Of a DNA stretch of 64,000 bases, positions 23,816-36,666 are shown piece by piece (the stretch's first letter is position 1; every line of letters begins with the position of its first letter). A model generated the notes under the pieces. It made no database searches, was not told the DNA's origin, and saw only the letters and a list, made by a program, of their open reading frames with translations. Made by a program: the position numbers and the translations under genes. Source of the stretch: Brasenia schreberi (Eukaryota; Streptophyta; Magnoliopsida; Nymphaeales; Cabombaceae); NCBI GenBank assembly GCA_036023115.1, contig JAYKKT010000049.1, positions 62,001 through 126,000 on the forward strand, read 5' to 3'.

Positions 23816-24879
23816 AAAAATTGAAAAACTAAAGGCAAGAACAATGCACCTTCTAGGAGTCAAACTCGCAAACAGCTGCAATGGTAGGGAGTGACCTACT
23901 GTTGAGCGTTAAAAGAATAGAATTTACACATCGTTTTATGATATATTCACTACGTCAATGCAATCTGGATAGTCAAGTTGGACAAAAGAAAAGAACCTTT
24001 TCACTAACAATGTCAATGAAAAGAATATAATTTGTATTTTCATCTTATATCAAGCGAACTGGATAGTCAAATTTTGATTCATCCTGGACTGCACAATTTC
24101 ATGTTTGATATCAGCTGATCTAGAACCATGTTTCTCACTAACTCTTAAAACCGTATCCCTAGATTTATATGTACAAAACTAGTGCTTAAACATGAAAAAG
24201 TATGAATTTCATAATAGGATATTGGCCCATGCGGAATACATCTCACTTTTTAGGCTTCAATAGCGACATGCACCGATACTTTGGGGAGACGGTTGTATGG
24301 TTTGAGACTTGGTGACAAGAGAATCAGTCATGTGCCTAAAACCGGGAATTGCCAACAACTACCTCAATATGAAGGTGTTTGAATCTCATGTAGGAAGGGT
24401 TTTACGCCCCATTCACAACACAAGGTATAAATAAGGGCGAGACTAGAAAGTCCATTCACAACACAAGCTGAAAAGACTGCTTCCATGTTTTCTGCATGCT
24501 CAAATGCAAGGGTTAAGAGTCTATTTTGTGCTGAAGGGACACTACGGATAAACTAAAGCTGAATAAAAGCCCCAGGATCCTTACATCAAGAGTTTTATGC
24601 TGGTGGTTCTCAATGAAAACCTCTAAAGTGTGATTGCTTTAATATCCATTATATAGAAATGTCAAAACCTACTAAAATTTCTCGTTTTGAAAAATAAAAC
24701 GAGGTTTCGTTGATGTTCAGCGTCGGTTCAACATTTTGACCTTCTAAAAAATTCACAAAAGTGTTGGTTCTTCGAGAAGGGGAGTGCTTTTGCCTTTTAA
24801 ATTGAGGTCCCTTGTATAGTAGCTATGCCTGCTTTTTCCGATAACTAGCGTAACTATTTTGATAGTTGTAACCCTCAAA
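23816..24879. other. Unassigned DNA with a possible plus-strand promoter
   Basis: A TATAAATA box (24426-24433) sits between two copies of the 16-mer CCATTCACAACACAAG (24409-24424 and 24452-24467), and an AATAAA lies at 24562-24567. The spacing resembles an LTR (TATA, transcript start, polyadenylation signal), but no matching second LTR or LTR termini were found, so this is only suggestive. There are no coding frames. Confidence 0.3.
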
Positions 24880-27800
24880 ATATTTCGTAAAAAATTGTGA
24901 GGGTTAATGTCGGGTTATCCTTTGCCGGTATGTGCGTGTATGATCCATGGCAATGAGCCTTTTCTCGTCAAGTAGGTCAAGCTCAGCCATCCTATCTTGT
25001 TGCAGGCTTTCTATGAGCAAATCGAGTGCAAGAGATGTATGAAATGAATGTAATTTTGTATGAATGGAAAGTATGACATTTGTACCATAGACCAACTCAA
25101 ATGATGTAGCATTTGTGGGTGTGGATGGAAGTCCTATAAACCCATAAGGTTTCATCTAGCTTCTCATGTCATGTCCTACCATTTTCTAAAGTTTTCTCAA
25201 TGATGCTTATGAGGGTTTTGTTCGTAGCTTCGGATTGACCGTTGCCTTCGAATAGTAAGGTGATGAGAAGTGTTGAGTAATGTCATAGGTCTTATATAAC
25301 TTTTTTACTCTCATTCTTGAATGGGGTGCTATTATCAGATACCAAGTCTCTTGGAACTCCAAATCGAGCCAAGATATTTTTCTTAATGAATGCCACTACA
25401 TGTTGTCCTTAGATATTAGTAAGGAGGTAGCTTCAACCCATTTAGAAAAATATTTAGTGGCTCCCAAAATGAACCTATGTCCATTTGAGGTTGTGGGTGA
25501 GATGAGTCCAATGATATCAAATACCCACATGGTGAAGGGCCATAGACTCGCAATGGAATGCAATGTAGATGATGGAATACGAATGGTATTTCCATGGACT
25601 TGACATTGATGATACTTCCTAACATAGTTGTGAAAATTTTGGTTCAATGTGGACCAAAAATAACCTGCTCTAAGTATTTTCATGGCCATCATGTTTGCAT
25701 TGACATGACCTCCACATTTCCCATCGTGGAATTCATACATAATAGTCCTAGCCTCATCATGGTCGACACATCTCAACAATATGCCGGTAAAACTCTTTTT
25801 ATAAAGAACCCCTTAAAAAATCACATATCGGGTAGAAATTTTTCGAATAAAAGTTGTCTTTAAAGGAAGCAAATTCAAGAAATCCTCTATGTTCTAAAAA
25901 GCTTTTAATGTCTTGAAACCAAGGTTTTTCATTTGAATTTTGGTCATTTTTGCAAATCTCTAAAGCATGGGTGGATGAAGTGGGTAAATGTAGGATCTCT
26001 AGGGATCGAGTACCTATAATGGGATCGATCCTTAGAGATGACCCTAAAGAGGAGAGGGCATCTGCTATGGTGTTGTCCTTTCTACCTATGTGAGTGATTG
26101 TGCATGATTTGAAAGAATCAACCAACTAGGTGGCCAATTCATGGTATGCAATGAGTTTCTCATTTTTGACTTGCCAAACTTTCTAAACTTGGTTTACAAC
26201 AAGCATAGAATCTCCAAAGACTTCAATACATGATGCCTCTATATTTTTCAAAATTTTTGAGCCATGTATGAGTGCCTCATATTCAACCATATTATTTGAA
26301 CAAGGAAAATCTAGGCGAAATGTCATTGGGATCTCTCCTTTCTTGGGGGATATGAGAATGATTTCCACGCTTGCTCCTTGTTGATTCTTTGTTCCGTCAA
26401 ATACATTTTTCATACTTAATCTTCATTACAACAATTTGCTAAAATATGGTTTTCTAATTCATTTGTCAAGATGCCTTCATCGGGCATTTCATCAAGTATG
26501 GGATATGTATCTTCAAAGGGTAACTGAGCCACATGATCGGCTAGGGCTTGTCTCTTAATGAAGTTTTGGTGATGGAATTTCATATCAAACTCCATTAATA
26601 GGAGTTGTCATTTACCTAACCTATCCATTATGATAGGTTTTTCAAAAAGTTGTTTGATAGAGTTTAGACACTATCCAAATTTCATGATCTAGGAAATAAT
26701 TTCTAAACTTTTGGCAAGGTCATAACAAGGCAAAACACGTTTTTTCCATGGCTTATAATTTATTTCCTATGCCAATAGAGTTTTCGAAATGTAGTAAATA
26801 ACATACTCCTTGAGACTATGATCCTCATATTGAGAAAGTAAAGCACCCAATGCATTCTTATAAATGGAAATATAAAACAATAAAGTTTTTTCTAGCTTTA
26901 GAGGTTTTAAAATTGGAGGATTTACCAAATAAGTTTTCAATCTTTCAAAAGTTTTCTGCCAATCGAAATCTCAATCAAATTTAACCCATTTTCTCAAAAG
27001 TCTATTGAAAGGTTCCCATCTTATTGCTAAGTTGGAGATGAATCTCCTAATTGCTTGGAGTCAACCTTGGAGACTTCAGATTTGGGTCTAGTTAGAGGGT
27101 AGAGGCATGTCTATGATGGCTTACACTTAAAGGGGTCAACCTTTATGCCCTTTTGGCTAACCATGAACCCTAAAAGTTTTCTTGACTCTACTCAAAAAAC
27201 ACATTTTTGAGGGTTTAATTTCACTTGATAAAGCCTAAGTCTTTCAAAAACCTTTTGCAAAGATTTTAAGTGTGTGCATCAAGCTTTAGATTTTATCAAA
27301 AGATCATCCATATAAAAAGAGCTCATGGATTTGATAATGGAAAATAGTAGTCATGGCTCTTTGGTATGTGGTACCGGTATTTTTTAAACCAAAAGGCATA
27401 ACAGTGTAACAATACGTGTCCCAAGGTGTAGTAAATGCAGTTTTAGTCTGATCTTTTGGCACTAGCTTGATTTGGTTATAACCCGAATAGCTATCATGAA
27501 AGAAAACATTTCATGATTTGTAGTGCAATCTACTATCAAATCAATATTTGGAAGTGAAAAATTATCTTTTGGAGTGGCTTTGTTCAAATTTCTAAAATCA
27601 ATGCTAGGGTTCAAATTTCTAAAATCAATCCACTATCCACATATTTCCAAAAGGCACATCAACAATATTAGAAAGTTATTCAAAATAAGCGATGGGTTTT
27701 ATAAATCCAACTTTTAAAAGATCTTCTAAACCCTCTTTTAGTTGGGAGTAAACATTGGGATGGATTTTCCTAAGCTTTTGTTTAACGGGTTTTGCATTTG

Positions 27801-28420
27801 GTTTTAGAGGTAAATGATGTTCTACAATCCTAGGGTCTAAACCAGGCATGTTTTCATAGGTCTAAGCAAACACATCTAAGTATGATTTAAAAAATGCAAT
27901 GAATGATGTTTTTTCATGCTCATGCAAACAAGTACCTATTTTGACATACTTTGAATTCGATTCACTCCCTAAATTGACCTCTAAAAAATCTCCTCCTACA
28001 GAATTTGAAGGTTTTTTTAAGTCAAGGATTTTATAGAATTCAAGAAGCTCGAAGGCTTCATCCTCATGGATGAAGAGATCTTCCTCCTTGCTTTGATCAC
28101 TCTCAAGCATTTTGGTTTATAAGAAAGAATTAGGCATAACAGAAGGGTTATGCATAAAAAACACTTTGGGTTTGGTCAAAACCAATTTTTGAGTTTGAAC
28201 TCGGTTTTGAAAAACAAAATTTTTAAGATTTTCAATTTTTTCAATTTTTTGATTTTTCCAAACAAATACTAGAAGGAAGAACATAAAAGACTTTCTTTTT
28301 GAAATTTTCAGATTTTTTAAATGTTTTTGGGTTTTGGAGTTTTCTAAATTTTTTTGGTTTTTCAAGATATATACCTTTTTTGGATTTTTTTCAATAAAGG
28401 AATCTTCCATCGTACCTACA
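24880..28420 (-). mobile_element. Degenerate Ty3/gypsy element of the Tat/Retand lineage with a second RNase H
   Basis: On the minus strand, from high to low coordinates: an acidic N-terminal region ending YLDVFA (27862-28110), reverse transcriptase (about 27250-27850), its own RNase H with KALADHVAQLP-like text (about 26500-26900), an additional RNase H domain (26183-26413: GEIPMTFRLDFPCSNNMVEYEALIHG, VFGDSMLVVNQV), then integrase (25396-25779: CVDHDEARTIMYEFHDGKCGGH, YFWSTLNQNF, WPFTMWVFDIIG, YFSKWVEA) and its C-terminal part (24904-25155). The second RNase H before integrase is diagnostic of the Tat lineage. Many stops and frameshifts are present. Long low-complexity K/N/F-rich text at 28117-28410 lies just upstream. 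LTRs were not identified. Confidence 0.85.
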
Positions 28421-28786
28421 AAGAAAATACTATAAATTAGACTCCAAACAAGAGATCTAAGCCATACGTTTCAGTTTTAGTTGGTTCTAGTGCACCCTTA
28501 ACTCAATTGGTCTCAAGTGACAGGTCAAGGGGTATGGATGGGTTGTACTTAAGCCATATCGACCCAGAATTGATAGAGGTAACAGAGGTTCTAATTTACC
28601 TTAGTTTTTAGCTCCTAAACCCAAGTATGGTGCATACCCCATGTTTAGTAACATATTCGAAGGCTTTTTAAGTTTTGAATTTTTTTGATAAAGGTGTTAA
28701 GATAGAGGTTAATTTTTTAGATGGTTAATTTTAAGATAAAGCTTTTAAGTAACTAAGGTCAATTTTTTTAGAACAATAAAAAATAA
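28421..28786. other. Flank between gypsy and RTE fragments, nothing recognised
   Basis: May include the 5' part of the minus-strand Tat element, but no primer-binding site or LTR edge can be seen. Confidence 0.3.
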
Positions 28787-29310
28787 TAAAGATGTTACGA
28801 ATAAAATTAATATGGTTGGTTAAAATGAAGATGGGCATCAAATATTCTATATGAAAAAAATATACCGTAAAAGTCGAAAGGTAAATATTATAGTGTAACA
28901 ATTAGACCAATTATGTTTTATTGCTTAGAATGTCGAGTAGATAATTATTAACATGTATAAAAGACGTATCATAAAAATGAAGATGTTAAGATAGGTGAGT
29001 GATCATATATGAAAAGACTATATATAACAAAGTTATTGGAAACAAATTGAAAGTGTCACAATAGATTATAAAATGAGGGTAAATCATTTAAGAGGGTGGG
29101 AACAAGTAGAAAAATGATCAAAAGAAGCTCCCGAAAGAACATATGAGAAACTAGATTATGAAAATATTAAAATAAAAAAATAACTCCAAAAATATTGGAA
29201 GGAAACAAGAATGATTTAAATTATATTGAGTTAACTGCTAACATGACGCATAATCATGCTCTATGAAAATAAAGAATCCATGTAAACAATCGTATGAAAA
29301 AAGGCTTAGT
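28787..29310 (+). mobile_element. Old, degenerate RTE LINE 3' fragment
   Basis: Aligns by eye with 20110-20650: GATGTTACG, GGTTGGTTAAAATG, GGTAAATATTATAG, ATGAAGATGTTAAGATAGG, TGAGTTAACTGCTAACATGACGC, AAAAGGCTTAGTTAGTGTTG. It carries many substitutions and small deletions and has no open frame, so it is the oldest RTE copy in the window. The 5' end is truncated. Confidence 0.75.
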
Positions 29311-29362
29311 TAGTGTTGTATAAAATAAGATGGACTTATGGATAGACAAAACACTTATCGTG

Positions 29363-29970
<608 letters not shown>

Positions 29971-29981
29971 GGGTATTATTA

Positions 29982-30431
29982 AGTGTTATTGTATCGCACC
30001 ATATCGTACAATACGATGCGATACGTATCGTATCACACAATACGATATAGGTCTCTGCATCGCTCAACCAAAGAAGACATTGAATGAATTAATTTGAAAG
30101 AAGCGCATAATCATAAAGGAGATGAAGATTTTGATTTTGAAGGAAAAGGTGGTGAGGATCTTCAATAAAGAGAATATAAAGATTATTTAGTTGATGATCC
30201 TAATTACAATATGTAAATGTAAATGAATTTTATTTTTTGTTTCAAAATATATAATCCTTTTCAATTGTTGAATGGTGAATGATGAATATGTATTAATATA
30301 TACTAAACTTTGCATTATATGAATTCTTTGCAATTATTAGATTTTTTTCTATTTTTTAGATTTTTACTAATTTTTTAATATTAAATTATGATACAATACG
30401 ATACGTGATATGATACGCGTTGAACAACACT
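29982..30431. mobile_element. Non-autonomous Mutator-like element (copy 2), just 3' of RDR6
   Basis: Ends AGTGTTATTGTATCGCACC... and ...GATACGCGTTGAACAACACT are inverted relative to each other and match those of the element at 10984-12018, in reverse orientation. GGGTATTAT stands at 29971-29979 and again directly after the right end (30432-30440), giving a 9-bp duplication (two extra bases TA before the left end; alternatively 11 bp with one mismatch). Subterminal GATACGATACG-type motifs are dense. The interior (450 bp in total) is a deleted version of copy 1. It ends 171 bases from the RDR6 stop codon. Confidence 0.65.
30229..30234 (-). terminator. Candidate polyadenylation signal for RDR6, inside the Mutator-like element
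   Basis: Minus-strand AATAAA (TTTATT on the plus strand) about 370 bases beyond the RDR6 stop. I see no exact AATAAA in the host sequence between the stop and the element. Plants often use variant signals, so this is a candidate only. Confidence 0.3.
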
Positions 30432-30602
30432 GGGTATTATCATGTACCCATGAAAAACAAGCATGTCCAAGCACTTGCAAGACAAACAAAGAGGCTCCTA
30501 ACCAAACAACAGCACTTACATACCCTTCAACCACAAGGTGAAGGTCAGCTAAGAACTTCAAACTTAAAAATGGCAGAGTGGCCTTGCCAAAGAGAAGGCA
30601 AC

Positions 30603-31938
30603 TTACATCCTTTCAGCAAGATACCTTGCAAGATAATTTATAGGCTTGTGGGCATCAAGGTGCTCTTGTGCTTGTCGCCTAATTTTCAACCGAGCAAGGT
30701 AGTCCACTGCAATCCAAGGAAAGCTTAGTAGCAGTGGGACCTGATTATCATCATCTGCATTTCGCAATGCCATGGTTTTCTGGACCCAGCGTGGATGATA
30801 TGCAACGCAATACCATGCTGATGCCTTCTGCTCCAAAATCGAGTTTCTTTCATCATCTGAAACATTTGTGTCTGAGTCAACAGCTTCGAAGATTGACCGA
30901 AATTCTTTGTGTATTGTTGTGAAAGCATTCGTGAGCTTCTCTTTTAAGTCCTGCTGCTTCCTGCTGTTATGCTTTGGGAGAGACACAAAATGACTAGTTA
31001 CTACTTCACCCTCTGAATGGAGATTATAATGGAGAAGCAGAGAGTAAAGCATCTGATCATACGAAAACTTGTGGTTCCATGCGTCCACAAGAAACAATTC
31101 ATGTCCAGGAATCTCCAGGTCAAAATCGTAAGGCAAGTCTTTGTATGAGATTCGATCTGCTTCGACCATAATTTCATCATAAGCACCGAGAATTTTGCGA
31201 TAGAGATGTCCGAGGACCTTCTCAGACTTGTATGTTTCACTGTCTTCTTTACGCATGAAATCAGGGTATACTTTAGGTTTGAGATGTCCAGGCAGAGTGG
31301 CATTAACTCCTGTTTTTGGGAAGTCCACAGCAATTGCTGCAAGCTTAGCCAACTCCATACATTGCTCATCCATTGCTCCAAAATCACTTAGATCAGCACG
31401 CACAACATGGGCACTACAAATTCTGCCAAGGCTGTCACTCAGCATACTTTTAAAGAAGAATTCAATAATGTCCTGCCAAAGATACATATCCCAATTTACT
31501 TAAGAGTTTTGGACAATAACGAGCACCAAGACAAAACATAACTCTGTCTCTCTCACTGTATATACATATATATATATATATGTGTGTGCATGCATGTGTG
31601 TGTGTGAGAGAGAGAGAATCAGAATCACTTGCCAGCACTGGCTGCTCAGAAAAGAAAGAGAACAGAAATGGAGTGAATGAGCTTAAGGACTTAATACAGA
31701 TGATGCTTACAACGGAAGTATGATCTGCCAAAACATTTGGCTTGAATTGAATAGCATCAAAATACAAGGAGGAAATTTTCACATTTTCATTCCACAAATA
31801 CAATTAGATGTCATGTTGTTGAAGTGCATGGCAAACAAGTAAAACTGAGCAATATAACTTCAATACACCCAAACACCCCAAGAGTAATTTTTTAGTTCAA
31901 AAATGAATATTTGTGAAACTGTAGCAGATATCAGGTAC

Positions 31939-31992
<54 letters not shown>

Positions 31993-34882
31993 GACAGAGA
32001 AATAATAAACATAAGCAAATAATAACAGAATCAGCAAAGAAAGATTTCTGAGATGTAACGTGATAGGTGGATTGTAGTACTATAATTTACAAAAGCATAA
32101 AAACCACACAGGAAGACAAGAAGGAAAAAGTTTGACAAGTAAACAACAAACTTACATCTTTGTTGATGTCACGCTTTAATTCTTTTGCTTGGGCTGGAGA
32201 ATAATCCATTGGTGGCGCGCTCTTTTTGCTCGAGGGGATGAGGCCCGAGTCCCAGGTAACAAAGTAGATGTCTCCATCAAGGTCGCTTCCGGATGCTTCG
32301 TTAGGATGTGGTCTTTCTCCCTTTTGAGGGAATACCAGACAATCAACCAAGTGATGCAGGCTAGGGGCATCAACTGCTTCTAAAATTCGAATATCCCCAG
32401 GGTGAAGACAAGGATTCTTGGCCACAACAACTGTCCCAGTAACAACCTGTACATTTGGTGCTCTATCAGAAAATTTAGCACCATGCTTAACAAAGCACCC
32501 CAACAAAGATGGATTTGAGACTTGAATAAAGCATTGACCATATTCAAGAATTGCTAATTCATCCATGCAACCCAACAACCACCTGCTATGCGAAATAAAT
32601 ATCCGTGATTTGTTCAGAAGGTCTTTCAGCTGACCTGATCTGAAGCAATAAATCATATCCCTTAGGTGAGGCTCACCCTGAGGATCAAAACCAGCACTAA
32701 GCATTATCGCTGCAGTATTTCCTAGCTCAGAGCAAGATGAGGTCAAAACCTCAAATGCGGTATCTTTGTTCTTGAGCATCTCGTCCAACTTATGGACCAT
32801 TGTATCTTGCATTTTCATGAATACATCCCCGGATACACCCAGAGCTGAAAGTAATGTTATTATTTCCCTGTTGAGAAAGCCTGGTTGGAAACGTGTCCAC
32901 TGCACAACCTCAAGAATGGAATGATGACTTTCGAATTTATTCATGCTAGGCCTCAATAGGAGCTTATAACAACCATGATCCAAATGGGGCCAACACATCA
33001 CCACTCCCTTGCAGCCGGCATATCTGATTTGGAAACCAGATGGTCGGTTCCCAGTCAAGTCCAACTTGGATGCAACTTCCTTTGCTAGTTCTGGTGTAAT
33101 AATCCCAACACCATCTGAGAAGGTATAGCTATTTCTTTTCACATCGGGAAGTTCAAGGTTTACTTCACAGGGTGGCACATCAATGGTGGCATATGTGGAA
33201 GAGAAACACTGTCCCATCCTGGCAGCACATTTTGCAACGTTCCTGATTTTGAATCTCCCCATCCACGTCCTGATAGATTGTGCACTAATATGTTTGTGTT
33301 CAGAAAAAAACCACGCAGAGCGATCCCTCAACTGATTGGAGGAGAAAGCCAGAAACGTGTAATGCCTTCCACACAAATAGAAACCGTTTCGAGCAATGTG
33401 CCTCACACGTCGAAAAATGGTTGTCCGACTAGAGGAAGACACTGAAGAGATCTTCTTAATGATGGGTGTCGGATAATAACTAAGTATGCTGTCATTGAGT
33501 AATTGTTTTCCTTCATCCATGAAAGTGACCCTTATGAATCTATCTGAAATGTCCTTGTACTTCCTAAGCACCCGATTTGAGAGCTCGACTTCTGGAGGAA
33601 GACAATAAGCTGTAGTTGGAGTTATCACTAATCTTCTCACTTCCATATTATAATCTGTACATTGACTGCCCCTGACAAGTTCTGGTTTTCTCAAAAGCCA
33701 CTCTTGGACAGTTTGCAACCGTTTGGAAGCCTCAAAGATAGGATTTTTGTAGAGATAGATGTGCTGAAGTGCAGCAATGTTCAGATCGTCTGGTTGCATC
33801 CTGAGTAAGCTAAGGAAGTCCTCTGACAGATGGTGCCTACTCATGATGCCCTTGTGTACTAGGCATTGAACCAAATACAGAACTTCAAAACTGATACCCT
33901 TTTCTTCCATTAAAGAGAAGAAAGGATTAGACATAGTATTACCATATCCAGGTTCATAGTCAACTGTAGGATGTTTTGCAGGTAGGCAATCTAACACCCT
34001 CTGATCCTTGAAGTAAGCCCTGACCTTGTCCAACAAAAGCCCAAACCGTGGAGAGAAGTCGACTTTATAAAATTGGCAGTTTCCAATAGTGGCACTTCTA
34101 GTGAAATCTGTCGTCCTGATCCATGGGTCCTCATCGTCTAACAGATTAAATGGAACAGAGATGTGGATATCATCATCTGCTGTTCTATAATAGATCAAAG
34201 GTGGCACACGCAAGTGCATCAGTATAACAATGGATGCTCTCTGATTATAAAACTTCACATTCCTGATATCCCTAACTGAAAACTGCACCTTGAAATTACA
34301 CTTCAACACTGTTTTCTTTGCTGAATCTTTTAAGGAAAAAACAGTATCCCTAGTGAACAATATCTTACACGTTGCATCGAAGGGATCAACACAAAAATTA
34401 ACTCCTCTTTCAGGTCCTTGCCAGCTCATCAAAAAGCTTCCAGAACTAACCAATGAACCTATCTTTACACTAACATCTTCAAAATGATAGGGATCAATGG
34501 CCCTTCTCCTAGACACTTTATAACAGGAATTCATCGCCAAATCAACTTTCAGAGGGCATCCATTAAGCATAAGCTCACACCTGTCAGCCATTTCATATGC
34601 TTCGTAGGCCAATTCAGGAAGCACAAAATGAACGAACGCATGTGGGATCACCTTCTGATAGTCATCACTCTTTCTGACGTCTGAAGTAGTTGTAAGGCTG
34701 AAATCTGGGTAAGACTCAGGAGGTGTCCAAGATCTTTTCAATCTGCATCTCCATATTGTACCCACTTCCTGTTCTAGAAATTCCGTCAGATCTCTCGCTG
34801 AAACATCATCATGGAAGCCTCCTACAACCACTTGGGTTACCACCAAGCTTTTCTTCTCTTTGTCATGATTCCCACCATCCAT
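30603..34882 (-). CDS. RDR6: RNA-dependent RNA polymerase 6 (RDR6/SGS2/SDE1), complete
   Basis: RDR6 converts single-stranded transcripts into double-stranded RNA, acting with SGS3 in cytoplasmic bodies. DCL4 and DCL2 then cut the product into trans-acting and transgene/virus-defence siRNAs. Exon 1 is 34882-32156 (909 codons), donor GAT|GTAAGT. Exon 2 is 31472-30603 (289 codons plus stop), acceptor TTGGCAG|GAC. The 682-bp intron is phase 0. The 1198-residue product compares with about 1196 in Arabidopsis. It has an N-terminal RRM-like region (VVTQVVVGGFHDDVSARDL, about residues 14-110) and an RdRP domain from roughly 400 to 980 with CLPPEVELSNR, ARMGQCFSSTYAT, SDGVGIITPELA, IRYAGCKGVV and catalytic DLDGD at 867-871. 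The C-terminal region (HLKPKVYPDFM, ASAWYCVAYHP, YLARYLAER) is the RDR6 type rather than RDR1 or RDR2. The ATG at 34882 is the first in frame before VVTQV. No disabling change is seen; only the intron and flanks carry simple repeats or TEs. Confidence 0.96.
31939..31992. repeat. (CA)n(TA)n microsatellite in the RDR6 intron
   Basis: About 17 CA units followed by 10 TA units. A second compound TA/TG/GA repeat lies in the same intron at about 31558-31616. Both should be length-polymorphic. Confidence 0.95.
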
Positions 34883-35850
34883 TTTGTTAGTTTAGGTCTA
34901 CTATCTTCTTTCAACAATTAAGGTCTGCTGAGGATAGATCAACCACAAAGAAGCCCTGCACAAACCAGTCGCGAATCTTTAGAAAGCCTGATCCACTAAA
35001 AGACTTAAAAGAACTTCAGACACAAGTTCCACCCTTGCCAATCAAGAAATTGAAATTAATGAACGCTACAAACATAATAAAGGGCATCCGTTTTCTTTAT
35101 GCTTTCAGGCCATGGCAAAAATGAAGATTAACCTCAAAACAAGTTTACTAGCAAAACTTCTATGCAGTAATATCAGAATCTAAACCTTTTCTGGATCCCC
35201 ATTCAAGATCAATCTGTTGCATCAAGTAGGATCTCTTGTGGCCTGGCTTAACTTTGTCTAACCGTTGATCACAGTAAGCATTTTGCCTCAAAAACAGAAA
35301 AAGATTATGGGGAACAGGGGAAGTGCATTCTCATTGCCACTCCCCGCTTCTAAGCACAAACAAACGGAGATAGTGAATGACCAGTCCATAAAGCATAATT
35401 AGGGGCGAAATGTCTCTCGGGCAATTTACCAAGAAACTCTCATTCATGAGAAAGAATCTAACGGATGCCTGGGCAGTGAAGCAACACACCAGAAATCCGA
35501 CTCTCAGAACAGAACGAGAAAGAGAGACCATTTTAACAGCACCAACAGAACACGGAGAGAAAATATAAAAATGCACTAAAAACAACAAAACACACAACAG
35601 GCAACACAGAAATACACACACGGATAATTAATGAGCGCTTGCTGCAGAATAGAGAATGCCCAGAGTCACAGAGTCAAATGACGATCGATCGATGAGAAGT
35701 TCAAGAAATGACAAAAAACGAAACTAAATGCACAAATACTTGAATTCTCGCACTTTAAGATTCAATGGCAACGCTCACGAAGTTGACGATCGTTGGAACG
35801 CTCACCTCTTGCAAGGGGAGCGAGCGCTAAATCCCCTCTCTTCGGTGTAA
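34883..35850 (-). promoter_or_regulatory. Upstream leader/proximal promoter region of RDR6
   Basis: About 0.95 kb upstream of the start codon is free of transposon sequence and is pyrimidine-rich on the gene strand. Good splice acceptors (GTGCAG|GG near 34959; ATCCTCAG near 34930) suggest a spliced 5' leader, as in other RDR6 genes, but no donor can be assigned confidently. A 96-codon ATG frame (35621-35331, minus strand) lies inside; it would be an upstream ORF only if retained in the mature leader. No clear TATA box is seen. Confidence 0.4.
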
Positions 35851-36484
35851 ACAGGGGCGGAAAAAGATGTTGGGACAATTACCAATATGCGCTAAGGCTT
35901 AGTTATTGTTTGTTGTTGTACAAGAGGAGGCCAAAGCGTAACTTATACATGCGAGTCGAACTCCTGCAATGGAACATTTTGATGCCCAACTTTTGGTGGG
36001 ACAAAAAAATTGGTTGGATTAGTTGATAAATAATCTGCATGAAAACGAGTGAAGGAGTAATGGATCAGTTGGAAAATTCTAGATCCGCCAGTGCGTAACC
36101 TACCTAGCTTACGCAAAACAAGAACAACGGGGTTAAATCAAGAGAGCCTTTCAAGTTGATGGTTCGATATGATACCTGGGGTGGAATTTGTTTAACCACA
36201 CCTTGACTATTAAAAGAATCACGACAAAAAGCTCATCAAACACAATGGGCTAAGCCAGCCTGTTAATAGAAATTATGGAAAAATCATCTCAAAAGTACCT
36301 TGCCTTTTGAAATACTCGGAAGATGTGCATTTCTGATATCATCTGCCTAACCCAGACTGGTAATTAAAAGAAGAAAGCAAATCAAGCACAATGAGCTACA
36401 GCTAGGTTAGGTTCTCGTTTGAATCCTAAACTGCACAAAACCAGCAAAAAAAAAAACTACAATTTTCAAAGGAAAAAAATTCAG
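35851..36484. other. RDR6 upstream intergenic DNA, nothing certain
   Basis: No gene. A 25-base string AAGGCTTAGTTATTGTTTG plus TTGTTG near 35896-35921 resembles the RTE 3' tail but is too short to call. Confidence 0.3.
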
Positions 36485-36620
36485 AACCAGAAGTTCTGGT
36501 TTTTCGTTGGTTCCAGTTTCATGGAAACTGAAACGAAAACGGAACCTGTTTGTTGCGGTTTTGAGCCCGATTCTAGTTGCGGCTCCTGACCCAATTTAGT
36601 TCCAAACTGGCCATGTGTAG
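36485..36620. repeat. GAACC/GGTTC-rich repeat terminus (family copy 3)
   Basis: Contains CAGAACCAGAAGTTCTGG, GGTTCCAGTTTCATGGAAAC and ends AGTTCCAAACTGGCCATGTG. Reversed, this end matches the outer motif ACATGGCCAGTTTGGAAC of the copy at 22146. The other end of the element is not apparent. Confidence 0.4.
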
Positions 36621-36666
36621 CTGCACCTATTTCTAGTATAGTGTGTCGGTCGACTTAAAAGAACCC

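Noticed and set aside
35331..35621. Separate small gene or upstream ORF (96 codons) in the RDR6 leader
   Set aside because: Cysteine- and leucine-rich product without a known family; it probably lies in leader or leader-intron sequence. Kept only as a note in the leader entry.
35896..35921. RTE LINE tail fragment upstream of RDR6
   Set aside because: Only about 25 bases match (AAGGCTTAGTTATTG and TTG units), and there is no flanking duplication, so chance cannot be excluded.
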